DNA of 64,000 bases from Streptomyces sp. NBC_01716 (GTDB lineage Bacteria; Actinomycetota; Actinomycetes; Streptomycetales; Streptomycetaceae), in contig NZ_CP109181.1 of assembly GCF_036248275.1 (NCBI RefSeq), forward strand, positions 1,612,001 through 1,676,000, given 5' to 3'. The position numbers and the translations under genes were made by a program. Position 1 is the stretch's first letter; every line of letters begins with the position of its first letter. Below the pieces are notes generated by a model that was given only the letters and a program-made list of their open reading frames with translations, was not told where the DNA came from and ran no database searches. Below are positions 28,105 to 36,146 of the stretch, piece by piece.

Positions 28105-30327
28105 CTAGGCCGTGCGCAGCAGCGCCCGTGCCTCCTCGCGGAAGCGGGCGTCCGCGCCTGACGGGTCCTGGGAGAGGCCGGGGATGAAGACGTGTGCGTC
28201 CCGTTCCGCCAGACTCGTCAGGCGGCTGAGCTGACTCTCCGTCAGGTTCCCTGCTCCGACGGCCCGCAGGACCTCCAGTGCCGTGTACGGGTCGGAGTTG
28301 GTCTCGGCGGATGTCAGTGCCGCGTCCGCGAGCCGGGTGAGGTCCTGGTTCGCCGGGTCGACGGCGAGGAGAGCGAGTGCCGCCGCCGCGGCGTGGTCGC
28401 GGTGGGCGAGTTTGCGTTCCAGGAGTGGGGCGAGCGGGCGGCCCTGCTCGCCGAGCTCGCCCGCGGCCCGTGCCGCGCGGATGTTCTGCCAGCGCGTCCA
28501 GTCGCCGTCGGCCTCCTCCAGTACTCCGGCGATGATCGGCAGGGCTTCGTCGGCGCTGCCCGTGAGCCGCCACAGCGCGCGGGCGATCTCCGTGTCGGCG
28601 TCGAGGCGGGGGGTGTTGCGCTTCTGCTCCGGGGAGCCGGACGCGGAACCGGACTCGGGGCCGGACTCGGGGCCGGACGGCTTGCGGGCCGCGTCGCTCA
28701 GCGCGGCGCGCAGGTACGGCAGCAGTGCCGGTGCCTGCGAACTGTCCAGCTCCGCCGTGCGTTTCGCCGCCTCGGCCACATCCCGCCCGCCGGCGACCAG
28801 GGCCTCGGTGACGGCCCCCACCAGCGGCTCCGGCTCCCCGGTGAGACGGAGCAGCGCCGAGCCCAGTTCGATCGGGCTCTGCTCGGTGAGGTCCGCCGCA
28901 CGCAGCGCCGCGGCGACACGGTCCCGTTCCTCCGGTGGGCAGACAGTCGGCAGGGCGCGCAGGGCGACGAACGGATACCGGTCCAGCGCGGCGAGCAGCT
29001 CAGGCACGGCCGGTGCCGCGCGGCGCCCCCAGCCGGCCAGGACCAGGCCGAGGTGGATCGACTGGTTCCACGGGATGTCGCTGTCCGCCAGCCAGGCCCG
29101 GATCGCGTCCAGCAGCTCCGGTACGTACGGGAACGCGCCCGGGGCACCCTCATGACCCGCCGCCTCCCAGCCTCCGGCGTACGCCTTCGCCGCCCCGTCC
29201 AGCGCCGTCGGACGGTTCGGAAGGTCCGCGGCCAGCAGCGGGGCCGCCTGCTCGGGGACCGTCGCGACCAGTACCGCCAGCGCCCGGTCGGCCAGTTCGC
29301 CACCCGCCGTGGCGATGGCCATGAGCGCGGGGACGGCGGGCGCCGCGTCGCGGCCGAGGTGCTTGACGAGATACAGCGCGTCACCCGCCGACGACGGGTC
29401 GTCCAGGAGCGCGGTCAACGGCCCGGCGAGGCGGGCCGACGCGGCACGCGAGACCTCGCAGGCGTGCTCGGCCGCCGCCACGGCCTCCTTGCGCGCGTCC
29501 GCGTCCGGGTGCCGCAGCCCGGCGTCGACCAGTGTGAACGCCGCCTCCCGCGCCTCGTCCGTGTCCCGGTCGAGCAGCACCTCGGCCACATACCGCAGCG
29601 GCTCCGCCTGCTCCTGGACGAACCGGCTCGCGACCAGTGGCGCGGCGGGCAGCAGAGCGATGAACGCCTCGTGATGGGCACCGGTCCACGGCAGGTCCGC
29701 GTCCACGCTCGCCAGCAGCGCGGCCAGCCGCACCGGCGCGGCCTCCACCGCCTCCCCGGCGTCCCCGCCGATGCCGAGCACGGCCCGCTCGAACTCCCCC
29801 GCGCCCGCCGGATCGAGCCATACCGCCCCGGCCAGCGCCTCCGCCCGTACCAGCGGTTCCAGCTCCTCCTCCCAGCACCGCCGCAGCACCGGAAGCACCT
29901 GCTCCGTCGCGCCCGAGCGGGCCGCCGCCCAGACCGCCGCCTGTCGTACGGAGCTGTCGGGCGACTCGACCAGCGGGAGTATCAGGGGCAGTTGGGCGGT
30001 CACGGCCACCCGGCACGCGCCGGGCGTCTCACTCCGCTCGTCCTCGCTCTCGGCGATATGGCCGATCAGCGGAAGCACATCGCCCGGCCGGACACCGGCG
30101 GCGGCGAGCCGGGCGAGATACGGCACCGCATAGGGCGTGGCCTCGTACACCGAGCCCTGGTGGACGATGTTTCCGTAGAGCTCGTACAGCGCCTCCTCCG
30201 CCTCCTCGGCGTCGTCGCTCGCCAACGCCCGTAGCTGGTCGGGGACATCGTCGGCGCCTCCGTAGGCGTGCTCCCGTTCCGCCCAGGGCTGTGCGTCGAG
30301 ATCGGCGAAAATCTGTGCGAGATCCAT
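28105..30327 (-). CDS. HEAT-repeat protein, unknown function
   Basis: This 740-residue soluble protein is almost entirely Ala/Leu-rich alpha-helical repeats of the HEAT type (for example SSVRQAAVWAAARSGATEQVLPVL, PDADARKEAVAAAEHACEVS, AAPAVPALMAIATAGGELADRALAVL). It starts at ATG 30327 (MDLAQIFADLDAQPW); an in-frame extension to 30378 is unlikely. HEAT solenoids bind proteins or nucleic acids, and many Streptomyces genomes encode such stand-alone examples. No catalytic domain is visible. It is convergent with the TIGR03086-type gene and divergent from the first chitosanase. Confidence 0.8.
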   Translation of the reverse strand: MDLAQIFADLDAQPWAEREHAYGGADDVPDQLRALASDDAEEAEEALYELYGNIVHQGSVYEATPYAVPYLARLAAAGVRPGDVLPLIGHIAESEDERSETPGACRVAVTAQLPLILPLVESPDSSVRQAAVWAAARSGATEQVLPVLRRCWEEELEPLVRAEALAGAVWLDPAGAGEFERAVLGIGGDAGEAVEAAPVRLAALLASVDADLPWTGAHHEAFIALLPAAPLVASRFVQEQAEPLRYVAEVLLDRDTDEAREAAFTLVDAGLRHPDADARKEAVAAAEHACEVSRAASARLAGPLTALLDDPSSAGDALYLVKHLGRDAAPAVPALMAIATAGGELADRALAVLVATVPEQAAPLLAADLPNRPTALDGAAKAYAGGWEAAGHEGAPGAFPYVPELLDAIRAWLADSDIPWNQSIHLGLVLAGWGRRAAPAVPELLAALDRYPFVALRALPTVCPPEERDRVAAALRAADLTEQSPIELGSALLRLTGEPEPLVGAVTEALVAGGRDVAEAAKRTAELDSSQAPALLPYLRAALSDAARKPSGPESGPESGSASGSPEQKRNTPRLDADTEIARALWRLTGSADEALPIIAGVLEEADGDWTRWQNIRAARAAGELGEQGRPLAPLLERKLAHRDHAAAAALALLAVDPANQDLTRLADAALTSAETNSDPYTALEVLRAVGAGNLTESQLSRLTSLAERDAHVFIPGLSQDPSGADARFREEARALLRTA

Positions 30328-30476
30328 GAAGCGAATCCTGGCACGAGCCTCTGACAACGCGGCCCGGCCCGGCTCCACATGGGACCGCGCACGCGTGGGC
30401 CGCGACCGGGCTGTTGACTGGGACCGTCACCTGCGCCGGGCCGACCCCCCGGTCCGTGAGGAAAGGCCGCCGCCCC

Positions 30477-31298
30477 ATGCCGTACGCGCTCCGCCGCCCG
30501 CTGCTCGCACTCCTGCTGGCACTCGCCACCCTGTGCGCGGCCTGCACGGCCGCCGCGCGGGAGGACACACCGGCGGCGCTGGACGACCCGGCGAAGAAGG
30601 AGATCGCGATGCGGCTGGTCTCCAGCGCCGAGAACGCCTCGCTCGACTGGAAGGCGCAGTACCGCTACATCGAGGACATCGGCGACGGCCGCGGCTACAC
30701 CGCGGGCATCATCGGCTTCTGCACCGGCTGCGGCGATCTCCTCAAGGTGGTCGAGCGTTACGTCGCGGCCCGGCCGGACGGCAACGTGCTGGGCCCCTTC
30801 CTCCCGGCACTCCGCGCGGTCCGGGGCGGCGACTCGCACGACGGGCTCGGCCCCGCGTTCACCAGAGCCTGGCAGCGGGCCGCCGCCGACGATCCGGCGT
30901 TCAGGAAGGCACAGGACGACGAGCGCGACCGGGGCTACTTCGACCCGGCCGTCGACACGGCGAAGGCCGACGGGCTCGGCGCGCTGGGGCAGTTCATCTA
31001 CTACGACGCGTACGTGATGCACGGCTCCGGCGACGCACGGGGCTCCACCGGCTTCCGCACGATCCGCGAACAGGCCCTGAAGGAGGCCGAGTCACCGGCG
31101 AAGGGCGGTGACGAGGCCGCTTACCTGGACGCGTTCCTCGACGCCCGCGTCGCCGCGATGCGCCGCGAGCCGGCGCACGCGGACACCAGCCGGGTCGACA
31201 CGGCGCAGCGCGTTTTCCTCTACGCGGGCAATCTGGACCTTGAACCGCCCCTCAAGTGGAAGGTGTACGGCGACACTTACCGCATCGCCGGGAGCTGA
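30477..31298 (+). CDS. GH46 chitosanase (paralogue, possibly lipid-anchored)
   Basis: This 273-residue secreted glycoside hydrolase hydrolyses chitosan. The catalytic pair, spaced as in GH46, is Glu52 in VSSAENAS and Asp70 in EDIGDGRGYTAGIIGF. The C-terminal block SRVDTAQRVFLYAGNLDLEPPLKWKVYG is also diagnostic. The signal peptide ends LCAACTAAARED; the Cys at 23 could be a lipobox Cys (poor -3 residue) or the protein may be cleaved after AAA. Two extra Cys (FCTGCGD) are not in the second copy. ATG 30477 follows GAGGAAAGG. It has no AGGAAA-type palindrome upstream, unlike the chitosanase at 32112. It diverges from the HEAT gene. Confidence 0.92.
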   Translation: MPYALRRPLLALLLALATLCAACTAAAREDTPAALDDPAKKEIAMRLVSSAENASLDWKAQYRYIEDIGDGRGYTAGIIGFCTGCGDLLKVVERYVAARPDGNVLGPFLPALRAVRGGDSHDGLGPAFTRAWQRAAADDPAFRKAQDDERDRGYFDPAVDTAKADGLGALGQFIYYDAYVMHGSGDARGSTGFRTIREQALKEAESPAKGGDEAAYLDAFLDARVAAMRREPAHADTSRVDTAQRVFLYAGNLDLEPPLKWKVYGDTYRIAGS

Positions 31299-31334
31299 GG
31301 GGGCGGGGCGCGAGAGCGGCACTACCCTGCCCGT

Positions 31335-31718
31335 ATGGCACTTGAATGGGAACAGGTAGTGGTGGACTCGGCCGACCCGGCGGCGCTGGCCCGGTGGTGG
31401 GCCGATGTCCTCGGGTGGGTCGTGGTCAATGACGAGGACGGCGAGTACGAGATCCGGCCCGCCCCGGATCGTATGCCAGGGCTGCTGTTCCTGGCCGTAC
31501 CGGAGAAGAAGACCGTGAAGAACCGGCTCCATCTCGATTTCCGCCCCACCGACCACGAGGCCGAGGTTCAGCGGTTCCTGTCCGCCGGCGCGCGCCGCGT
31601 CGACGTGGGTCAGGGTGACGACGCCACCTGGGTCACCCTCGGGGACCCCGAGGGGAACGAGTTCTGCATCCTCCGGTCACGGGGAGTCCCCAGCGGCCAA
31701 ACCGCCGCCTCGGACTGA
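31335..31718 (+). CDS. VOC family (glyoxalase-like) protein
   Basis: This 127-residue single VOC module begins LEWEQVVVDSADPAALARWWADVLGW, continues with LLFLAVPEKKTVKNRLHLDFRP, and ends WVTLGDPEGNEFCILRS with the metal-type Glu. It has the length of the Glyoxalase_6 group. The His in HLDF and the Glu in NEFC are plausible metal ligands. It lies 36 bp downstream of the first chitosanase, perhaps on the same transcript, but no functional link is evident. The substrate is unknown. Confidence 0.85.
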   Translation: MALEWEQVVVDSADPAALARWWADVLGWVVVNDEDGEYEIRPAPDRMPGLLFLAVPEKKTVKNRLHLDFRPTDHEAEVQRFLSAGARRVDVGQGDDATWVTLGDPEGNEFCILRSRGVPSGQTAASD

Positions 31719-31732
31719 TCAGCCGGTGTGGA

Positions 31733-31932
31733 GGATCCGGGACCCGTGGCCGTCCGAGGATCCCGTCGGCCTCGTTGACGTCGGAAACGGCCAACTCAAG
31801 CCCGGCGAGCAGGTGTTGGCCCGCCTCGACCCATCCGGGCCGGGTCAGCGGAACGAGAGCGCCGATCCGGACGGCTGATTCGTCAGCCCCCTCCGTCGCA
31901 GGTGGCGGGGGTGGCGAGGGTGGCGTACTCAT
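31733..31932 (-). pseudogene. N-terminal fragment of an ABC amino-acid-type substrate-binding protein
   Basis: From ATG 31932 the minus strand reads a proline run, then VRIGALVPLTRPGWVEAG and QHLLAGLELAVSDVNEADGILGRP. This is the N-terminus of a Peripla_BP_6 (branched-chain amino-acid type) binding domain. Homology stops near 31733, where the frame runs into the convergent VOC gene. Only about 60 of an expected several hundred residues remain, and there is no signal peptide, so this is a remnant. It suggests a deletion between the VOC gene and the second chitosanase. Confidence 0.6.
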
Positions 31933-32050
31933 GCGTTGGCGTCTCCCGACCGACGGTTCACGGGCAGTGCGGCAGCAGTATGCCCACGGCGACGCTCCCC
32001 GCGCATCGGAGATTTCTTTGACCGGGCCATGGGTGTACCTCGCCGCCAAC

Positions 32051-32085
32051 CTTCGGTAGGAAAGCTTCCTAACAGAACACCGAAG
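32051..32085 (+). promoter_or_regulatory. CsnR-type operator in the chitosanase promoter
   Basis: TAGGAA-AGC-TTCCTA (32057-32071) is a perfect inverted repeat, 41 bp before the chitosanase ATG. It resembles the AGGAAA-G-TTTCCT palindrome known upstream of Streptomyces chitosanase genes and bound by the ROK repressor CsnR (recalled, not searched). It is nested inside a second repeat, CTTCGGT (32051-32057) and ACCGAAG (32079-32085). Confidence 0.65.
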
Positions 32086-32111
32086 CGATCGACTCCCCCC
32101 ATGGAGGTCCG

Positions 32112-32969
32112 GTGCCAACCCCCCACACACGCACCCGCACGTTCGGAATGGTCCCCCGCGTCCTGCTCGGACTCGTCCTGGTCGCGGGGCCGGTGACGGC
32201 CGTCGCCCACGCCGTGCCCGGTGCCGACAGGGCCGACGTCACGGCGGCGGCCGTCGCCGCTCCCGGTCTGGACGACCCGGCGAAGAAGGAGATCGCCATG
32301 CAACTGGTCTCCAGCGCCGAGAACTCCTCGCTCGACTGGAAGGGCCAGTACGGCTACATCGAGGACATCGGCGACGGCCGCGGCTACACCGCCGGCATCA
32401 TCGGCTTCTGCTCCGGCACCAGCGACATGCTGGACCTGGTCGAGCTCTACACCGAGCGCGAGCCGGACAACCCGCTCGCCTCCTACCTTCCCGCCCTGCG
32501 CGCCGTCGACGGTACGGACTCCCACGAAGGGCTCGACCCGGGTTACCCGGACGCCTGGAAGCAGGCGGCCCAGGACCCGGCGTTCCAGACCGCGCAGAAC
32601 GACGAGCGCGACCGCGTCTACTTCAACCCGGCGGTCAACCGCGGTAAGGAGGACGGCGTCGGCACGCTCGGGCAGTTCATCTACTACGACGCGATCGTCA
32701 TGCACGGCGACGGCAACTCCGACGTCAGCTTCAGCGGTATCCGCCAACGCGCGCTGGACCAGGCCCGGCCTCCGTCGGAGGGTGGCGACGAGACCGCGTA
32801 TCTGAACGCCTTCCTCGACGCCCGGGTCTGGGCGATGAAGCAGGAGGAGGCGCACGAGGACACCAGCCGGGTGGACACCGCGCAGCGGGTGTTCCTCGAC
32901 GCGGGCAATCTCAGTCTGGACCCGCCGCTCGACTGGAAGGTGTACGGGGAGGACTTCCACATCGGCTGA
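32112..32969 (+). CDS. csn: GH46 chitosanase, secreted
   Basis: This 285-residue secreted chitosanase has a Tat/Sec-like signal peptide (basic N-terminus with TRTRTF, hydrophobic VLLGLVLVAGPVTAVAHA) and a short propeptide. The mature start is near LDDPAKKEIAMQLVSSAEN. Catalytic Glu70 and Asp88 keep the 18-residue spacing of GH46. The sequence follows known Streptomyces chitosanases closely (FCSGTSDMLDLVELYTER, DERDRVYFNPAV, GQFIYYDAIVMHGDG). A CsnR-type palindrome sits in its promoter, so it is probably induced by chitosan oligomers. It ends at a strong hairpin. This is the likely main enzyme of the pair. Confidence 0.95.
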   Translation: MPTPHTRTRTFGMVPRVLLGLVLVAGPVTAVAHAVPGADRADVTAAAVAAPGLDDPAKKEIAMQLVSSAENSSLDWKGQYGYIEDIGDGRGYTAGIIGFCSGTSDMLDLVELYTEREPDNPLASYLPALRAVDGTDSHEGLDPGYPDAWKQAAQDPAFQTAQNDERDRVYFNPAVNRGKEDGVGTLGQFIYYDAIVMHGDGNSDVSFSGIRQRALDQARPPSEGGDETAYLNAFLDARVWAMKQEEAHEDTSRVDTAQRVFLDAGNLSLDPPLDWKVYGEDFHIG

Positions 32970-32996
32970 TCCCCCCGGGGCGGAGGCCCCTGAAGT

Positions 32997-33033
32997 CGGT
33001 GCCGGGGCGGCGCACTTGGCTGCCCCGGCACCG
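32997..33033. terminator. Hairpin terminator between chitosanase and purine permease
   Basis: CGGTGCCGGGGC (32997-33008) pairs perfectly with GCCCCGGCACCG (33022-33033) around a 13-nt loop, between convergent genes. Confidence 0.78.
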
Positions 33034-33041
33034 ATCCGCCC

Positions 33042-33085
33042 TCAGTGAACCGTCAGTGAGCAGTCAGTGAGCCGTCAGTGAAGTC
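33042..33085. repeat. Four 11-bp tandem repeats (TCAGTGA core)
   Basis: TCAGTGA recurs at 33042, 33053, 33064 and 33075 with an exact 11-bp period. The third unit contains the stop codon of the permease on the minus strand, so copy number affects where that protein ends. Confidence 0.8.
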
Positions 33086-34470
33086 TCGCCGGAGCCGGTA
33101 CGGGCGCTCCCCTTCCCGCCCCAGTGGTTGAACGCCAGATTCAGCACGATCGCCACCACACACCCCGTACTGATCCCGGAGTCCAGCACCACCAACAGGT
33201 CCTCAGGGAACGCGTGGTAGAAGCCCGGCGCCGCTATCGGTATCAGTCCGATCCCGACGGCGGCGGCCACTATCAGCGCGTTCTCGCCCTTCTCCAGCGC
33301 GGCGCCCGCCAGCGTCTGAATACCGCTCGCCGCGACCGAGCCGAAGAGCACGATGCCCGCGCCGCCGAGAACCGGCAGCGGGACGAGCGCGATCACCGAG
33401 GCGAGCACCGGGCACAGGCCGAGCAGAACGAGGATGCCGCCACCGGCAGCGACCACGAAGCGGCTGCGGACCTTGGTCATGGCGACAAGACCGATGTTCT
33501 GCGCGAAGGCGCTGCACATGAAGCCGTTGAAGAGCGGGCTGACGGCGCTGCCGAGCGTGTCGGCCCGCAGCCCGCCCTTGATGATCCGCTCGTCCGCCGG
33601 CCGGTCCACGATCTTGCCGAGCGCCAGCATGTCGGCGGTGGACTCCGTCATACAGACGAGCATCACGATGCACATGGAGACGATCGCCGCGATCTCGAAC
33701 TGCGGCGCGCCGAAGTGGAACGGCGTCGGGAAGCCGACCAGTCCCGCGTCCTTGATCGCGTCGAAGTCGGTCATGTTCAGCGGAATCGCCACGACGGTGC
33801 CGACGACCAGACCGAGCAGGATGGCGATCTGCTGGAGGAAGCCGCGCAGCACTTTCCGCAGGACCAGCACGATCAGCAGGGTGAGGCCGGCCATTCCTAT
33901 GTTCTTCATGGAGCCGTAGCCGTCGGCTGTGGCATCGCCGCCCTGCGACCAGTTGAAGGCCACCGGGAGCAGCGAGACGCCGATCAGGGTGATGACGGTG
34001 CCGGTGACCACGGGTGGGAAGAACCGCACCAGTTTGGAGAAGTACGGTGTGAGGACGAACCCGAGCACGCCGGCGACGATGATCGCACCGAAGATGACGG
34101 TGATGCCCTCGGCGCCGCGCTCCCGCCCGATGGCGATCATCGGCGTGACACCGGCGAACGAGACGCCGTTGACGAACGGCAGCCGCGCACCGACCTTCCA
34201 GAAGCCGAGGGTCTGGAGCAGCGTGGCCAGGCCGGCTGTGAAGAGGCTGGCGCCCATGAGGAACGCGGTGTCCCGGGCGTTCAGCCCCACGGCCGGCCCG
34301 ACGATCATCGGCGGCGCCACCACGCCCGCGTACATCGCGGCCACGTGCTGAAGGCCGCTGGTGAACGTCTTGAAGGGCGGGAGGGTCTCGTCAACCGGAT
34401 GCCCGCGGTCCTGGCCGGACATCTCGTCGGGGGCGGGTACGTCTTCGCGAAGCCTGGGCCTGGCTGCCAC
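33064..34470 (-). CDS. NCS2 (NAT) family nucleobase permease, xanthine/urate type
   Basis: This 468-residue transporter has about 12-14 membrane helices. The NAT signature QNIGLVAMTK (Q-N-x-G-x4-T-[RK]) identifies nucleobase:cation symporter-2 proteins, and the Gln start is typical of xanthine/uric acid carriers. Other family blocks are GLQHVAAMYAGVVAPPMIVG and CSAFAQ. I chose GTG 34470 with GGAGGAAA 7 nt upstream instead of a GTG/ATG at 34584 that adds an unstructured leader. It lies at the end of the uricase block but 259 bp after the deaminase, and probably has its own promoter with an ACGTAAC palindrome. It would import urate or xanthine for this pathway. Confidence 0.92.
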   Translation of the reverse strand: MAARPRLREDVPAPDEMSGQDRGHPVDETLPPFKTFTSGLQHVAAMYAGVVAPPMIVGPAVGLNARDTAFLMGASLFTAGLATLLQTLGFWKVGARLPFVNGVSFAGVTPMIAIGRERGAEGITVIFGAIIVAGVLGFVLTPYFSKLVRFFPPVVTGTVITLIGVSLLPVAFNWSQGGDATADGYGSMKNIGMAGLTLLIVLVLRKVLRGFLQQIAILLGLVVGTVVAIPLNMTDFDAIKDAGLVGFPTPFHFGAPQFEIAAIVSMCIVMLVCMTESTADMLALGKIVDRPADERIIKGGLRADTLGSAVSPLFNGFMCSAFAQNIGLVAMTKVRSRFVVAAGGGILVLLGLCPVLASVIALVPLPVLGGAGIVLFGSVAASGIQTLAGAALEKGENALIVAAAVGIGLIPIAAPGFYHAFPEDLLVVLDSGISTGCVVAIVLNLAFNHWGGKGSARTGSGETSLTAH

Positions 34471-34558
34471 GGGGGTTTCCTCCGGTCGGTTACGCGTCGG
34501 CGGCGACGCGGGTGTCAGGGAGGTGCTGGGGGAAGTGGGGTCACGCGAGTGATCCGCG

Positions 34559-34580
34559 ACGTAACGGGGCTGTGTTACGT
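34559..34580. promoter_or_regulatory. Inverted repeat ACGTAAC-N8-GTTACGT upstream of the purine permease
   Basis: Perfect 7-bp arms (34559-34565, 34574-34580) lie 89 bp upstream of the permease start, in the 259-bp gap after the deaminase gene. It is not a good GlnR box. The binding factor is unknown. Confidence 0.4.
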
Positions 34581-34729
34581 ACACGAGTCACCGCCCCGGG
34601 TGGTGGCGCACCGTCGTGCGGTACGCCACCACCCGGACGCGGCTGCCAGGAACCCCGCTCGGGTCCCGTGGCCGCCGGTCGAGGGCCGTCCCCCTCGACC
34701 GGACGTCCGGAAAGTCCGGCCGGGCTTCG

Positions 34730-36106
34730 TCAGCCCGCCGCCGCGATGCTCGCGAGGCGCCGTGCCTCGGTACGCGTCGAGCGGGCGACGGCGTCCTCGT
34801 CCACCGTGGTCAGGTGGTTGTCCTCGACGACGGTCCTGCCGTTCACGAGGGAGAGGGTGACGGGCGCGGCGGCGCCGAAGACCAGGGCGACGACGGGGTC
34901 CGCGATGGCGGAGTGGGCCAGGGTGTCCAGCTTCCACAGCACCAGGTCGGCGAGCTTCCCGGTCTCGATAGAGCCGAACTGGTCGGCGCGGCCGAGGACT
35001 TGGGCGCCACCGTAGGTGCCGAGCCGCAGTGCCTGACGGGCGTTCAGGGCGGACTCGCGGTGGGCGCCGAGGCGGTTGATGAGCAGTGCGTTGCGCAACT
35101 CGGTGTGCAGTTCGCCCGATTCGTTGGACGCGGTGCCGTCCACGCCGAGGCCGACGGGGACGCCCGCCTTCAGCATGTCGGGTACGCGCGCGATACCGGC
35201 CGCCAGACGGGCGTTGGAGGACGGGCAGTGGGCGACGCCCGTGCCGGTGCGGGCGAAGGCGGCGATGTCGGAGTCGTTCATATGGACGCAGTGGGCCATC
35301 CATACGTCGGCCCCGAGCCAGCCCGTCGACTCGAAGTAGTCGGTCGGGCCCATCCCGAACAGTTCCTTGCAGAACTGCTCCTCCTCGACCGTCTCGCTGC
35401 CGTGCGTGTGCAGCCGTACGCCCCTGCGGCGCGCCAACTCGGCTCCCTGACACATCAGTTCGGTGGAGACGGAGAACGGCGAGCAGGGTGCGACGGCGAT
35501 CTGTGTCATCGCGTCGAACGAGGCGTCGTGGTAGCGGTCGACGGTCGCCTCGGTGGCGGCGAGCGCGTCGTCCAGGGACTCGACGGCGAAGTCCGGCGGC
35601 AGTCCGCCGTCCGACCGGCCCCGGTCCATGGAGCCGCGGGCGAGGGTGAACCGTACGCCGGTCTCGGCCGCGGCCCCGATGATGGCGCCGGTGAGATCCC
35701 CGGAGCCGCGCGGGTACACGTAGTGGTGGTCCATCGCGGTGGTGACTCCGCCGCGCGCCATCATCGCGAGCGAGCCCTGGGCGGCGGCGCGCACCATCGG
35801 CTCGTCGATGCGCGCCCAGGTCGGATAGAGCGCCACGAGCCAGTCGAACAGGTTGTGGTCGGTGGCCAGGCCCCTGGTGATCCACTGGTAGAAGTGGTGG
35901 TGGGTGTTGACCAGTCCGGGGGTGAGCAGATGGCCGGTGGCGTCGACACGCCGTACGACGTTCTCCAGGCCGGCGGGCGCGCTGCCGGCGCCCACGGATT
36001 CGATGAGGTTGTCCGCGACGACGACGTGACCGGACGCGTACTCAGTGTCGTTCGCGTCCACGGTCGCGATGGCACAGTTCTCGATGACGATGCGCGAATC
36101 CGCCAT
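34730..36106 (-). CDS. 8-oxoguanine deaminase-type amidohydrolase
   Basis: This 458-residue amidohydrolase has metal ligands in LVNTHHHFYQ (residues 67-74), VRLHTHGSE, MAHCVHMND and the late Asp in GVDGTASNES. The NTHHHFYQW text is typical of the enzymes characterised as 8-oxoguanine deaminases (product urate), which are often annotated as guanine/hydroxydechloroatrazine-like. Deamination of 8-oxoguanine gives urate, so a place directly downstream of uricase is logical. It begins 40 bp after the uricase stop, in the same operon. The exact substrate (8-oxoguanine or guanine) needs activity data. Confidence 0.87.
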   Translation of the reverse strand: MADSRIVIENCAIATVDANDTEYASGHVVVADNLIESVGAGSAPAGLENVVRRVDATGHLLTPGLVNTHHHFYQWITRGLATDHNLFDWLVALYPTWARIDEPMVRAAAQGSLAMMARGGVTTAMDHHYVYPRGSGDLTGAIIGAAAETGVRFTLARGSMDRGRSDGGLPPDFAVESLDDALAATEATVDRYHDASFDAMTQIAVAPCSPFSVSTELMCQGAELARRRGVRLHTHGSETVEEEQFCKELFGMGPTDYFESTGWLGADVWMAHCVHMNDSDIAAFARTGTGVAHCPSSNARLAAGIARVPDMLKAGVPVGLGVDGTASNESGELHTELRNALLINRLGAHRESALNARQALRLGTYGGAQVLGRADQFGSIETGKLADLVLWKLDTLAHSAIADPVVALVFGAAAPVTLSLVNGRTVVEDNHLTTVDEDAVARSTRTEARRLASIAAAG

Positions 36107-36146
36107 GGCGGGTTCTCCTTCTTCCCGTTGAATGGACGGATCCGGG

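Noticed and set aside
34559..34580. GlnR box upstream of the purine permease
   Set aside because: The half-sites and 8-bp spacing do not match the gTnAC-N6-GaAAC pattern.
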